Shown one piece after another: positions 1 through 9,194 of a stretch of DNA of 19,770 nt (position 1 is the stretch's first letter; the number at the start of each line of letters is the position of its first letter). Made by a program: the position numbers and the translations under genes. Under the pieces are notes generated by a model. That model did not search any database, was not told where the DNA came from, and saw only the letters and a program-made list of their open reading frames with translations. The stretch is from Perkinsus olseni (taxonomy: Eukaryota > Perkinsozoa > Perkinsida > Perkinsidae). The DNA lies in the NCBI GenBank assembly GCA_013115135.1, contig JABANP010000745.1:1-19770 (forward strand). The letters run 5' to 3'.

Positions 1-1
1 C

Positions 2-583
2 TTACGTGAAGCGGTTCGTACTATATCCGACGCTATCAACAATGATGCAGATTCGTATTATATGTTATATGGCTGGACCATGGGTGGATCTGTGAAGGAT
101 CCTCAAGGCAACATCATTGATACTAATGTGAAGACTATACATGTGGTTAATGTATCGATATACATGAGTGATGCAATCCAACAAATTTGCAAGGATGCAA
201 AACTCTGTAATGATAAGCATGTGGACCACTAAGGTAAAGATGTCGTGGGTTATTCTATTTTTACTCTATATTCTAGTATGATATTATGCACTGCATGAAA
301 TTGCGATATTTACATAGATCCAACGTGATAATCCTTATAAAACTCATTCATAATATGCATTATTGAACCTAACGATGAAATCCACGCGTTTCTTCATTGT
401 CAAAATTCAAGTGTAGTCTAGATGGATATTTCTTCCTATAAGTGATGTTATGATTGTCACATCAATATATAATTGTTGCTACCATAACTTTGTGACTTTC
501 TTGTTTCAGGTCAGCTTATCAGAAAGTTCGACTTTGAAGGCCATTCCTCAGAAAACGCCTACGTCGTTGTGAGTGGTCTGTAG
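2..583 (+). CDS. 3' end of an unrecognised protein gene (partial, probably two exons)
   Basis: An open frame enters from the left edge and runs to a TAA at 230-232, giving about 76 residues without low complexity (for example YMLYGWTMGGSVKDP). A better model uses a GTAATG donor at 207 and the acceptor TTGTTTCAG ending at 509. The phase matches, one base before the intron and two after, and the protein continues as QLIRKFDFEGHSSENAYVVV to a TAG at 581-583. The proposed intron (207-509, 303 nt) is AT-rich and much longer than the others in the window. The alternative is termination at 232 with an intron in the 3' UTR. I do not recognise the family. The start lies outside the window. Confidence 0.5.
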
Positions 584-685
584 TTATCTCTACCAGCTGA
601 ATATGATTTATTCTCTTCTCTATTTATCGAGAAAAAGACCTAGTGGAGTACTGACCGTAACCCCCGTCAACCCGTTCGGTGGTTC

Positions 686-710
686 GATGGTCGCCCTTCG
701 GGCGACCATC
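686..710. repeat. Perfect hairpin, 11-bp stem, 3-nt loop
   Basis: GATGGTCGCCC at 686-696 and its exact reverse complement at 700-710 flank the loop TTC. A CTAG lies 17 nt after the stem (728-731), which recalls the hairpin-then-CTRR 3' end of canonical Helitrons, although the usual gap is nearer 10 nt. It could also be an unrelated stem-loop. Confidence 0.75.
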
Positions 711-797
711 ACCTCAAACCCGAAGGCCTAGGGTTATAGGTCATAGGTTATCCGAGAGTCAAAAGCGTAATCCCAATCCTCTCCCGGGCGAGCGAGA

Positions 798-836
798 AAC
801 TTCTTTAGAAAATGGCAACTTTCTTTAGAAATATGG
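798..836. repeat. Imperfect tandem repeat, period about 20 bp, two copies
   Basis: AAC-TTCTTTAGAA-AATGG (798-815) is followed by AACT-TTCTTTAGAA-ATATGG (817-836), sharing the ten-base core TTCTTTAGAA. No function is apparent. Confidence 0.6.
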
Positions 837-922
837 TTTTTCCCCTAGGTGCGCCGCGCAGAGGCTGGGTATGGTCTCTGGTTCGATCCCGGCACCGGGC
901 ATTTCTCCGTAATATGTGGTCT

Positions 923-943
923 GCGCAGCCGGCGCGCAGCCGG
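923..943. repeat. Short direct repeat GCGCAGCCGG, two copies
   Basis: The ten-base word occurs at 923-932 and again at 934-943 with one base between. It is GC-rich in an otherwise moderate region. No function is apparent. Confidence 0.6.
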
Positions 944-1009
944 TCAACTGTAGACTTGTAGGAGTCTATTCGAACTGCGGGAGGGACCAGAAGACGTTAT
1001 TGGGACTAT

Positions 1010-1026
1010 GCGGGCCGTAGGCCCGC
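1010..1026. repeat. Perfect hairpin, 7-bp stem, 3-nt loop
   Basis: GCGGGCC (1010-1016), loop GTA, then GGCCCGC (1020-1026). It is one of many short perfect inverted repeats in the non-coding parts of this window. Confidence 0.7.
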
Positions 1027-1193
1027 GTTCCCCTTCAAAAACAATCTTTTTTTACCGAGTGCCTCCACCGGGACCAGAGGGTGCCTCCACTGGGACCCAC
1101 GGCCCTTTCTGGGCGTCTAACGCAAGTTCGCCATCGGCGAGTGCAAGGTAGAACTTAGGCTATCATCACCATGTAGCATCCCTTATTATTATA

Positions 1194-1568
1194 ATGGTAA
1201 TGATGGATGACCCTGTTGATGGAGTTAGGATTGAAGAGAACGACAACGAGGATAACTTGTCGGATTGTGATGATGATGATGATCATGATGATGACCACGC
1301 TTCAACATCATCGTCATCGTCGTCATCATCGTCATCATCGAGTGAACGTGTGAGAGAGTAAGTGCTGCGTATAGGGGCTGATAGCAGCTTCTTCTTCTTC
1401 CTGACTATATACATGTATGATTATTATTACAGGCCGTCGTCGTCGTCGGCGTTCGATGATACTACTACTACCGGCACTATGATGGGAGGCAAGGTCAATT
1501 TCCCGCCTAAACCAAGACTTCGGCAGTCACTACGTCATATCAATCAACAGCATCATCAACATCAACAT

Positions 1569-1600
<32 letters not shown>

Positions 1601-1811
1601 CGGAGTAGAAGGTAGATAATGATTGAGTGTTGTTGTAGCGATGATGGCCTATTGATTATCATAGATCATCATCATGACAATGATGACACGAGCAGAAGTA
1701 CTTATAATATTACAACCAACATAACATCGTCATCATCATCATCAACGACAACAACAACAAAAGAACGTGGCTTATGTGATGATAGTGATGACACTCCTAA
1801 TGATCATCATC

Positions 1812-1866
<55 letters not shown>

Positions 1867-4800
1867 TGAAGATGATACAACATCAAAAGGAGGAGAAAGT
1901 AGTGGAGGTTTCATGAGTTCATGCCGAATGAGTGGCCACAAGGGCAGTAGCAGATTGAAAGATATCAAGGATAGACTGTTGAAGAGGCAGCATAACATTA
2001 GACATGTAATGATGATGATGATAATCGGTGAATGCAACAACGCTCCGATGATGATAATGATCGTTATTTCAATGATCCTTGCTGCTATTCTTTTTCTTCT
2101 TCTTGTCATCAGTCTGTTATATCAAACGTACGTGCCACGATAATGGGTAGATTAAAGGGGCCTACCCTGACTTATGACCTAACAGCAGCGGAAAATAAGG
2201 GATCAATAAGAGACTATGATGGAGGTGGAGGACAACATTCAAGGAAGATTGATAAGGTAGTAGCGATAATAATAGGTCTTTCAATATGTGTAGTTATTGC
2301 AGCGTATTCAGGATGATTATCATCACGATGGTGGCGATGATGATGACGACGAATGTCTTACGAATGATCATAGCCATCGACAGAGGCAACAGCAGCAGGA
2401 GCAGCATGCTCATTCCCATCACGATTATAATCATCATCATCATCATTTGGTTATCGAATCATTTGGATACGGCATACCTGCAACATTGTCATCATCATCA
2501 TCGTCCTCGACGTCCAATAATAATCAACATCATCATCAGTCACAGGATATTGAACGAGGAGAAGGTCATGACAGTCGTACTTGCGATGATAATAATATTA
2601 GAATACCTGCTCAACGACGACAACATGAAGGATCATCATCATCAACAACACATCGTCTTGATAATACTGCCTGTACTAGTGCGACTAGAAGAGCTGCATT
2701 AAAGGCAGTACTACATCAGAAGATGAGTCGCTGGAGGGTGGTAATAATAATGAGAATAATATTAAAGTTGTGTGGTATGATTATTATCAATCGCCCTCTC
2801 TTAGCAAGAGTATGATGATGAAGATAAGAAGATCTCCGAGGATAGTGACTCTGATGATGACGACCACGCCCCCCGCGATGATAACTCCCACGTGATAGAT
2901 TCGAGAAGCAGGGAAAATATTACATCCATCAGCAGTACTACCAGCAACAACAGCAGCAAGGCAGGATCATCGTCATCGAGTATTGATGAGAACAGTAATA
3001 GTAAGGAGATACTTTGCGACGAGAAGGGACAAGAAGGCGAAGAAGAAAGCATAACGGAGGTGGTAGTAGTATAAGAATAAGAATCATGATCGCGTGAGTG
3101 GGACTGTCATCACATACGTGTCTCAGGGGCCTCCGACGACCACGACCACGAAAAGAAGGAGAAGTGTTGTTTTCGGATGCAACCACGTGAAGAGTAGTGA
3201 TGATTCGTCGTCGTCATGTTGCTTCGATGATAATAATAATAATAACCACACGGATGATGAGTATGCTGCTGCTGATGCTGATGCTGCTGCTGCTGCTACA
3301 GTGGGGATGGCTAAATGGGAAGAAGAATCAGATGAAGAAGAGCTTCTACGTGATGATAATAATGATGATAATTGCATTGGTATTCATCACGCTGGATCAT
3401 CTGCTTTTCATGATTATATCTATGATGATGGTGGTGATGATGGATTACCGTTCCCCAGTACACTAGACCAACTGATAATGCAAGAAGAGAATAATGCTCG
3501 TCATCTCGGTCATACCCGCACCGAGTCTACACAGTTCAAAGATAAATTGGGAACCAACACACAAGAAGAGGCACCTCCTACAATCACGGTAGATGACATT
3601 GATGGTAATGAAGATGGCGTACTGCCTCCTACAATAAGGGTAGATGACATTGATGGTAATGAAGATGGCGTACTGCCCCCTACCGTCACGGTAGATGACA
3701 TTGATGGTAATGAAGATGGCGTACTGCCCCCTACCGTCACGGTAGATGACATTGATGGTAATGAAGATGGCGTACTGCCCCCTACAATCACGGTAGATGA
3801 CATTGATGGTAATGAAGATGGCGTACTGCCCCCTACCGTCACGGTAGATGATATTAATAACTGTGACACTGGAGACCATCATCGTTCTCATTATCGTGGT
3901 TATAATGAGTTCGGGTTGGTGAATGATGATAATGACGATGATGATCATCACCACCAGCGCTCACCGTCACCTATACGGAGGAAAATAAGGCATGATAGGA
4001 GCGACGACGAACCCGAACTTGATGATACCCAACATGATGATGATGATGAAGGTAATAACAGCTCTTACTGACTCTTACTGGTATTGATTATATTAACCTC
4101 ATGTCGTATCTTCATTATTGCATTTACAATGATCAGAATCGAAGACAGGTATGAGTGGAAGAGAGGTTGATTATGGTTATGGTGGTGGTGGTGGTAATAG
4201 TAATAATGATGAGGGCAGCAGCAGCAGAAATAGACATACACGACGACGACGACGACATCATCAGAAGATGCTTAAACGCTTCTTGGATGATGAGGCCAGT
4301 GAGAGCGATGATGATGATGATGGTTACTATGATCATAAGGTGCACAAGAGAAAACTAAACAAAAAGGAGAATGATGGAGATGATTATCACAATGATGAGG
4401 ACGATGATGATGATGACAAATCTTCTTCATCATCGGAAGTTGTATCAGAATTGATGGCTGATGTGGAAGAAGAGAACGAATTGAGGAAAAGGTTGCTTGA
4501 AGATAGTGAGAAGTAATGGGGTAGTACGACAACAACAACACCACCACTGGCAATCCGCTGGTTATACACGAGTTGCTCCTTCCGTCAGACTTGCCGATTT
4601 TCACGCTGATTGGGAGATGAAAAGGGACGAAGAACTTATCAGAGCTGTAGAGGGTGGTAAACTATTCAATACTAAGAGGAGGAGGACTAGAATGGAGGCT
4701 GCTCATAACTCTTCCTTGGAGGATGCTGGAAATGGTTATTCTTATACCAATAACGCCAGCAGTAATAATCGACATCTTCGGATGAAAAGGCATAAATTGG

Positions 4801-5750
4801 AGGAGATGATTCGAGGTAATGTGAGCATGATCATCATCATCACCGCCATTACAAAATGATAATATATTTATCATTAATACTCGCTTATCAGCTGCTGAGA
4901 GGGATGTCGCCGAAGAATTGGAAAAACTCCATCAACAAGAATATGATGATGATGATATGGATTCAATGGATCTTGGTAGGCGGGAAGGGGGTCGCATCCT
5001 CAACTTGAATTATCTTAATACTCCAGGTAGTGATCTAGTCGTGAGTGAGGATGACGCTGGTGAAGAGAGTTATGATGAGGATAATCGGAGGGGCCAACAA
5101 TCGGAAGTGAAGGAGATGGTAATCAGAAGATTGAAGGAAGCACGGTAAGAATCAACTCACGTATCCATGATTATGATGATATTCGTGCTTAACAGAGAAA
5201 AAGAGAGGATTAATAAGAGACAAGAGGGCGAAAGAAGGAAGGTGATATACTTGCAATACTACCAGTATCCAACGATGATGTTAGCTTCATAGCACTTAGA
5301 AAGCCATTGAGGACGTTAAATCACAGCTGGAGAGTGGATTATCTACATTAGAGGATAGAGAACAAGAACAATATATAAGAGTAATGATTGTATTTATAAC
5401 TGTCATTATTATTATCATAATAGTCGTTATTATATTCATCCATAACAGATACGTACTACGAGACGTGCTTCAGTCGGCAATGTAAAGAGCTGTATGTTCC
5501 CTACTGCCCGGCGAGAAGAAGACCAGGAAAAGCAACAACACCAGGAGGAGGAACTACCCTCTCCTCCAACTAATGGTGCTTGTGCCCCTTATGAAGCAAC
5601 CGATGATCTACACAAGGGCATGCATGCTGCAACCCATGATGCAGCCACTCTTCAACAACCAACAGTCGTCAATAGTAACAGTATCGTCGATCATGGTCAT
5701 TTCCTTGTCAATGATTGCTTGATAATGAATAGTCGATCATCATGTCATGG

Positions 5751-5785
<35 letters not shown>

Positions 5786-5979
5786 CAGATAAGGTAGTTG
5801 TAAGGCAGTTGTATTGTTCGTGTAGTAGACTGTGAAGGTCATGCTCCTTTCAGGCTAACACGTATGAGAAGAAAGCTGGGTCAACGCAGAGGGTCTCTTC
5901 TCCCCCTCCTATAAGGAGAGGGTCTATAAGTAGCAGATGGAAAGTGGGGAATGATAATAATGATGACGGTTTAAGCTAG
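1194..5979 (+). CDS. Large acidic low-complexity protein, candidate Mrc1/claspin-like checkpoint mediator (14 exons)
   Basis: The model joins 1194-1357, 1433-1611, 1665-2005, 2113-2256, 2312-2740, 2805-3059 (donor may lie up to 9 nt further), 3127-4051, 4137-4512, 4589-4815, 4892-5144, 5196-5241, 5300-5380, 5449-5793 and 5854-5979. Each junction has GT...AG and a matching phase, and introns are 51-107 nt. The product is about 1,296 residues. The N-terminal two thirds is Asp/Ser/His/Gln/Asn-rich with polyQ tracts and five 17-residue repeats (about residues 654-740). From about residue 855 comes KMLKRFLDDEASESDDDDDG, then near 945-985 RDEELIRAVEGGKL followed by KRRR and a SLED stretch. This order resembles the MRC1-like domain (F-x-D/E-EA-E-S-DD, then H, D..L..V..G.L..RR), and the length is close to claspin's. 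Claspin/Mrc1 links the replication fork to checkpoint kinases. The gene model is firm, but the family call is tentative because acidic low-complexity sequence can mimic this motif. Confidence 0.6.
1569..1598 (+). repeat. (CAG)10 microsatellite encoding polyglutamine
   Basis: Ten pure CAG codons in exon 2 of the acidic gene follow a His/Gln-rich run. The purity suggests a slippage-prone tract that probably varies in length. Confidence 0.85.
1811..1864 (+). repeat. (CAA)18 microsatellite encoding polyglutamine
   Basis: Eighteen pure CAA codons lie in exon 3. The first polyQ in the same protein uses only CAG, so the two tracts arose from separate trinucleotide expansions. Confidence 0.85.
3574..3855 (+). 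repeat. 51-bp coding tandem repeat, five full units plus a partial sixth
   Basis: Units start at 3574, 3625, 3676, 3727 and 3778, with a partial one at 3829. Each encodes 17 residues of the form PPT(I/V)TVDDIDGNEDGVL. Units differ by a few bases, mostly in the ATC/ATA/GTC codons of the first third, so the array is a recent expansion. It lies inside exon 7 and keeps frame. Function unknown; an acidic linker or a repeated docking site is possible. Confidence 0.9.
5752..5784 (+). repeat. (GAT)11 microsatellite encoding polyaspartate
   Basis: Eleven pure GAT codons sit near the end of exon 13 of the acidic gene, just before the final intron (5794-5853). Confidence 0.85.
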
Positions 5980-7081
5980 GAGCGTCAGCGCTTCCTCTCA
6001 TGTGATCTCCGTGGAAATGATGCTCTTCAACCATAATTTCAATTAATCGCTATCATCGATGTAGTGTTGTTCTCAATCATTGAAGGATGGGGCCACCTAT
6101 AACTTTCACTGTGAATGCTCTCTTCTCTCATTGAAAGCAATCGTTGGTGCGTCTGTACGAGACCTGCGGAGAAGAACATTTGTAGGCCACAGCCACCTTC
6201 ATTCAATTGTGCCCTTGAACGTTTGATTGCCTCGATCTCCTCCTCCGGAACGACATACAGAGGTCCTCACAGACCTCCGTGACGGAACCTCCGTCAACCG
6301 GGACAGACTGAGGTATCTTTCATCGCACTGACCAGAGGTCGGGTCTGTAGGTGGTGCCATTCTGGTCTGAAGTATTCACATGCATACAAACCTTTCCGCC
6401 GTTCTGTCTTGAGCGACCGATAATATGCGTTTTACTGCGAACAAACACAACACTGAGCATAACGGAGTTTTCAGAAAACATTGCCAAGACCGAACACTTC
6501 AGAATGCGTGCGAGGACTGTTTACTCCGAAACGAGGCGTTACGCTCCAAGCGTATTCTGAGAATTATTTCCGCAAAACTCTTCAGAAATATCCCGCGGCC
6601 TATTGAACCCGCTCGGATCTCTACGCTCCCAGTTTAGAATGGTTTTATGCGCTCCGGAGAAGGTTCGCCGATCAGCTACAAATCACATCGACAATGCCAC
6701 AAATAGTGCAAGTCGCACGTAGTGCAGACGCCGATGCCTTCTCGCCAGGAGAGCAGTGACAAGACCAATTACTGGGCTTCTTAACTTTAGAAAGTTCGAA
6801 CGGAGTTGCTCCATCGTTAGCAGTAGTCTGAGTTTTCCTATGTGATGACAAGGAGTCGGAATCGCTGAAAAGTTTCTGAAAGTGTCGTGAATCCCCGGCA
6901 ACCGTCCGCGACCTCGCGTAACATTGGGAGAAGAGCTCGTGTCGCGAATCGATCGGTCGGGGATGACGACCCCCATTGTTGTTGAGGTCGATTCGGCACG
7001 GCGAGCTCTAGTCCCACGCGCCCCCCCCCATTGTAGCAGGGGTAGAAGAGTAGGTGGTGGTGCAGGTAAGATTGGTCGTCA
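5980..7081. other. Non-coding stretch with no supported gene
   Basis: The open frames here are short and their translations have no recognisable pattern. At 6260-6293 there is a small cluster of inverted words: GAGGTC/GACCTC (6260-6265 and 6272-6277), then TCCGT-G-ACGGA followed by a second CCTCCGT. The 3' UTR and polyadenylation site of the preceding gene presumably lie in the first few hundred bases, but I see no clear signal. A run of nine C occurs near 7021-7029. Confidence 0.4.
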
Positions 7082-7488
7082 ATGAATCGTCCGCCGACGC
7101 TTGGATGGCTACTGGACGAATGGCAAATCTGGGGAAAGGAGAGCAGTCCCCGCTTCAAACCTACGGTGCTGAGGTGGAAAGGAGAAGATGACAGAGATGT
7201 TGCACGGTTGAAGCAAGATGCGTGGATGGTTGCCGTGCGCAGCATTCGACCTGCAACGGCTAAATCGTACGCTGTCGGGGTACGGTCATGGATAGGGGTA
7301 ACCGTCGAAATGACGAAAGCAGACAAGCAGGCCCGGACGCCGGTACCGGCCAAAGTGGAGGAGATCCAGTACTGGCTAGCCTGTACAGGGAACGCTGGAG
7401 AGCCAAGACAGACTTGATGGGGTTGAAGAAGGGGGTAAAGTGGTTTTTGCAACATGCCCGTGCTGACGCGGACTCCGCGTTGCGCTAA
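7082..7488 (+). pseudogene. Remnant of a tyrosine recombinase (N-terminal core-binding domain only), frameshifted
   Basis: The frame from 7082 to 7417 encodes about 111 residues. It includes SIRPATAKSYAVGVRSW and VEEIQYWLACTGNAG, the helix pattern of the SAM-like core-binding domain of phage-integrase-type tyrosine recombinases such as those of Cryptons and DIRS/Ngaro elements. Near 7410 a frame change is needed to continue into LMGLKKGVKWFLQHARADAD, which ends at the TAA at 7486-7488. No catalytic domain (R...HxxR...Y) follows on either strand, so I read this as a truncated relic. The long minus-strand frame over 6838-7455 looks like a shadow. The family call rests on pattern only. Confidence 0.4.
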
Positions 7489-7563
7489 TGTTTCGCATTG
7501 CCGTCACTTTTCCCCATGTTGGATGTCTTCGGCGAGTCAGTCGTTCGGCAAATGACGCGCATG

Positions 7564-7625
7564 GGTGAGTTACTCACCGTGAGTATTACTCACTGAGTAA
7601 GGTACCACGACCCTTCGGAAGGGTC
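7564..7625. repeat. Chain of alternating inverted repeats plus a hairpin
   Basis: GGTGAGT (7564-7570), T, ACTCACC (7572-7578), GTGAGT (7579-7584), ATT, ACTCAC (7588-7593) and TGAGT (7594-7598) form five successive copies of one word in alternating orientation. Then GACCCTT-CGG-AAGGGTC (7609-7625) forms a separate 7-bp hairpin. Adjacent words could pair in more than one way. Confidence 0.75.
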
Positions 7626-7691
7626 CCTTCCGCACGCAGCAGGATTCTCAGGGTCTTCTCTATCCGCTGTGAGTATTATTTAATCGGGCTG

Positions 7692-7712
7692 GAATGTCAC
7701 ATTCCGAATGTG
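7692..7712. repeat. Overlapping palindromes of GAATGT
   Basis: GAATGT-C-ACATTC (7692-7704) overlaps CACATTC-C-GAATGTG (7698-7712). The middle word can therefore pair with either flank through a one-base centre. Confidence 0.7.
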
Positions 7713-7745
7713 TTATGCTGCCAGTTGCTACGGTGTATCTATGGT

Positions 7746-7769
7746 TGGCACTGCCAACTTGGCAGTTGG
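7746..7769. repeat. Overlapping palindromes of TTGGCA
   Basis: ACTGCCAA-C-TTGGCAGT (7750-7766) is a perfect 8-bp inverted repeat with a one-base centre. TTGGCA just upstream pairs with the same TGCCAA, and CCAACT...AGTTGG overlaps on the right. The design matches that at 7692-7712, with different sequence. Confidence 0.7.
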
Positions 7770-8073
7770 GGAAAAAGCGTTGAAATCCAACATGGTCTGT
7801 CCCTGTTACGGTAACACTGTGACCGAAAGGCCGAACAAATCTGCGCGGCAGAATCCCTTGCCGTTCTTGCATGCTACGATTTCCGCAACTCGAGTAATTC
7901 AGCTCTTGGGCTCATGTGTTTAAGAATCTCAAACTGAGATTATACATCCTCGATGTTACTTCGCATCCATACCGAATATTTCACGAAGAAAGACTCAACT
8001 CAATAAACTGTCGGGGACTGCGTCCCAGATAAGGCGCCGACGAATAACAATTCCTCCCTTCAAGTTAAAATTT

Positions 8074-8134
8074 AACTGTTAAACATTTCAACAGTTGAAA
8101 AGACACACGCGCCGCGCGTGACGCGCGAGTGTCT
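8074..8134. repeat. Two adjacent hairpins
   Basis: AACTGTT (8074-8080) pairs with AACAGTT (8090-8096). AGACAC (8101-8106) pairs with GTGTCT (8129-8134), and the interior is made of CGCG words (CACGCG-CCG-CGCGTG) that add further pairing. Confidence 0.6.
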
Positions 8135-8678
8135 CTTCGCGTTAACCGCTGTCGTGACACAAGTCCATGACGCAGGTAAGCCGTTCTGGGGCTTAGTAAG
8201 TTCGCAATGTAGGAAGCGGCGGTTTCTCCATGAAACCTTAACGACTTCGCCTCGTCCTCTTCAACAATTTCATTCAAGTTGCCAATGCTTTGCCATCATG
8301 TGATGAACCTCGCGATAACTCAAGCTCTTTGTGAATATGGTACTCAGTTGAAGCAGATCCCGACGAAGACCAGACGGCAGATAAACTTACTCACCGTGTA
8401 GTATGGGACTTTCAGGCTGAAAGTTTCAACCGCGGCAGCGTTATACAGTCCCAATCTCTCCTCTGTGATACTTGAGGTCCGAAATCAACACTGTGGCTAT
8501 GCTTCTTAATTCTTGTCAAGTTAACGACACTGTCAGTCATGCTAGCTATTCTCAATTTCCCTAGCTTGGAACTTCCACACTTTTGAAGCACCTTCCTTGT
8601 TTGTGTCGAACATCGTCAGGACCAAAGAATTTTGTGTAACACGTCTTTAACGACGCGGTTCTTAGTCACAACTCCAAA

Positions 8679-8707
8679 CCTCCGAGGGACGACGCAGTTC
8701 TCGGAGG
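8679..8707. repeat. Inverted repeat, 8-bp stem, 13-nt loop
   Basis: CCTCCGAG (8679-8686) and CTCGGAGG (8700-8707) are exact reverse complements. Confidence 0.6.
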
Positions 8708-8738
8708 GACTCCCACAAAGGCTCCAACCTTATTGTGG

Positions 8739-8761
8739 GTGGCCCACGGTCCGTGGGCCAC
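8739..8761. repeat. Perfect 23-nt palindrome, 11-bp arms
   Basis: GTGGCCCACGG (8739-8749), a single T, then CCGTGGGCCAC (8751-8761). It is one of the strongest palindromes in the window, about 100 bases upstream of the ATG of the tryptophan-rich ORF. It could be a cruciform or a protein-binding site. Confidence 0.8.
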
Positions 8762-8864
8762 TAAAAAGAGAGCTTGGTGGATTATAGCTTATAATTGCGA
8801 GAGTTCTCAGAGACTACTCCTCAGATACCCTGCTTGTAGTTCCATCGATTCGCCGAATATCCCT

Positions 8865-9194
8865 ATGGATAATACTCGTTACATATACACACATTGGAAT
8901 CGCTGGCGCAGCGATTCTGATGGGCACGATAGCCGTACGGATAACACCTGGGAGGGTCATGGTTTTAATGGGATCTATCCCCCGTATTCTGGTTATCATG
9001 CAGGAGGATGGTCGGATTGGGGTCAAAACGGAGGTACTTCTTCATGGGATTGGGATCGAAAAGAGGCTTGTTCTTGGAACTACAATGACTGGTTCTCCGC
9101 CGAGAAGGCCTCAGACGAATGGAGCTGGTATGACGATGGGTGGTTGTCGCTTGCGCGAGTTGGCGAGCGCTTCGTTCTTCTATTCGTGACGTGA
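8865..9194 (+). CDS. Small tryptophan-rich protein, family unknown
   Basis: From the ATG at 8865 to the TGA at 9192-9194 this encodes 109 residues. Twelve are tryptophan, in a Gly/Ser/Asp/Tyr background with spaced pairs such as HWNRW, GGWSDWG, SSWDWD, SWNYNDW and DEWSWYDDGW. The frame is open further upstream to 8733, but the Trp-rich character begins near this ATG. I see no signal peptide or membrane segment. The last 15 residues (from LARVGERF on) lose the pattern, so the true protein may splice away before the stop. The stop codon lies inside a hairpin (9186-9204). Such composition occurs in phase-separating or gag-like proteins, but I do not assign a function. Confidence 0.35.
   Translation: MDNTRYIYTHWNRWRSDSDGHDSRTDNTWEGHGFNGIYPPYSGYHAGGWSDWGQNGGTSSWDWDRKEACSWNYNDWFSAEKASDEWSWYDDGWLSLARVGERFVLLFVT

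Larger units (their letters stand above)
584..1193. other. Intergenic spacer with no gene; GC-richer, hairpins and short repeats
   Basis: No frame here looks coding. The stretch is richer in G and C than its flanks. It holds two perfect hairpins (686-710 and 1010-1026), two short direct repeats (798-836 and 923-943), and two near-copies of GTGCCTCCACYGGGACC around 1060-1100. An exact match to a Pol III B-box (GGTTCGATCCC, 880-890) is present, but I could not fold a full tRNA around it. The promoter of the downstream gene must lie in or near here, but I see no motif I would name. Confidence 0.5.
7489..8864. other. Non-coding, palindrome-rich spacer
   Basis: No coding frame is supported. The stretch is crowded with short perfect inverted repeats, listed separately at 7564-7625, 7692-7712, 7746-7769, 8074-8134, 8679-8707 and 8739-8761. 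The twelve-base word TTACTCACCGTG occurs at 7570-7581 and again at 8387-8398. A near-repeat CGACGCRGTTCT occurs at about 8650 and 8690. It may be decayed mobile-element sequence. Confidence 0.45.

Noticed and set aside
849..897. tRNA gene or tRNA-derived SINE, suggested by the B-box GGTTCGATCCC and the complementary GGTGC/GCACC ends
   Set aside because: The span between the pairing ends is only about 48 nt, no A-box or anticodon arm folds, and the T-stem has a mismatch. It could be a fragment, but a tRNA call is not supported.
1811..1864. CRISPR-like array or tandem-repeat locus in the 1.5-5.8 kb region
   Set aside because: The repeats are pure trinucleotide runs and one in-frame 51-bp coding array. 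There are no repeat-spacer units.
1619..2143. Separate membrane protein, suggested by a hydrophobic C-terminus in the frame over 1619-2143
   Set aside because: The hydrophobic tail is read from a T-rich intron (2006-2112). Splicing at GTAATG...CATCAG removes it and restores the frame of the acidic gene.
3463..3954. Long minus-strand frames over the 51-bp repeat array (also 3510-3869)
   Set aside because: They are mirror frames created by the repeat. The plus frame joins neighbouring exons with matching phases.
6838..7455. Minus-strand frame of 205 residues
   Set aside because: Its translation has no recognisable pattern, and it lies opposite the recombinase-like plus frame. It is probably a shadow.
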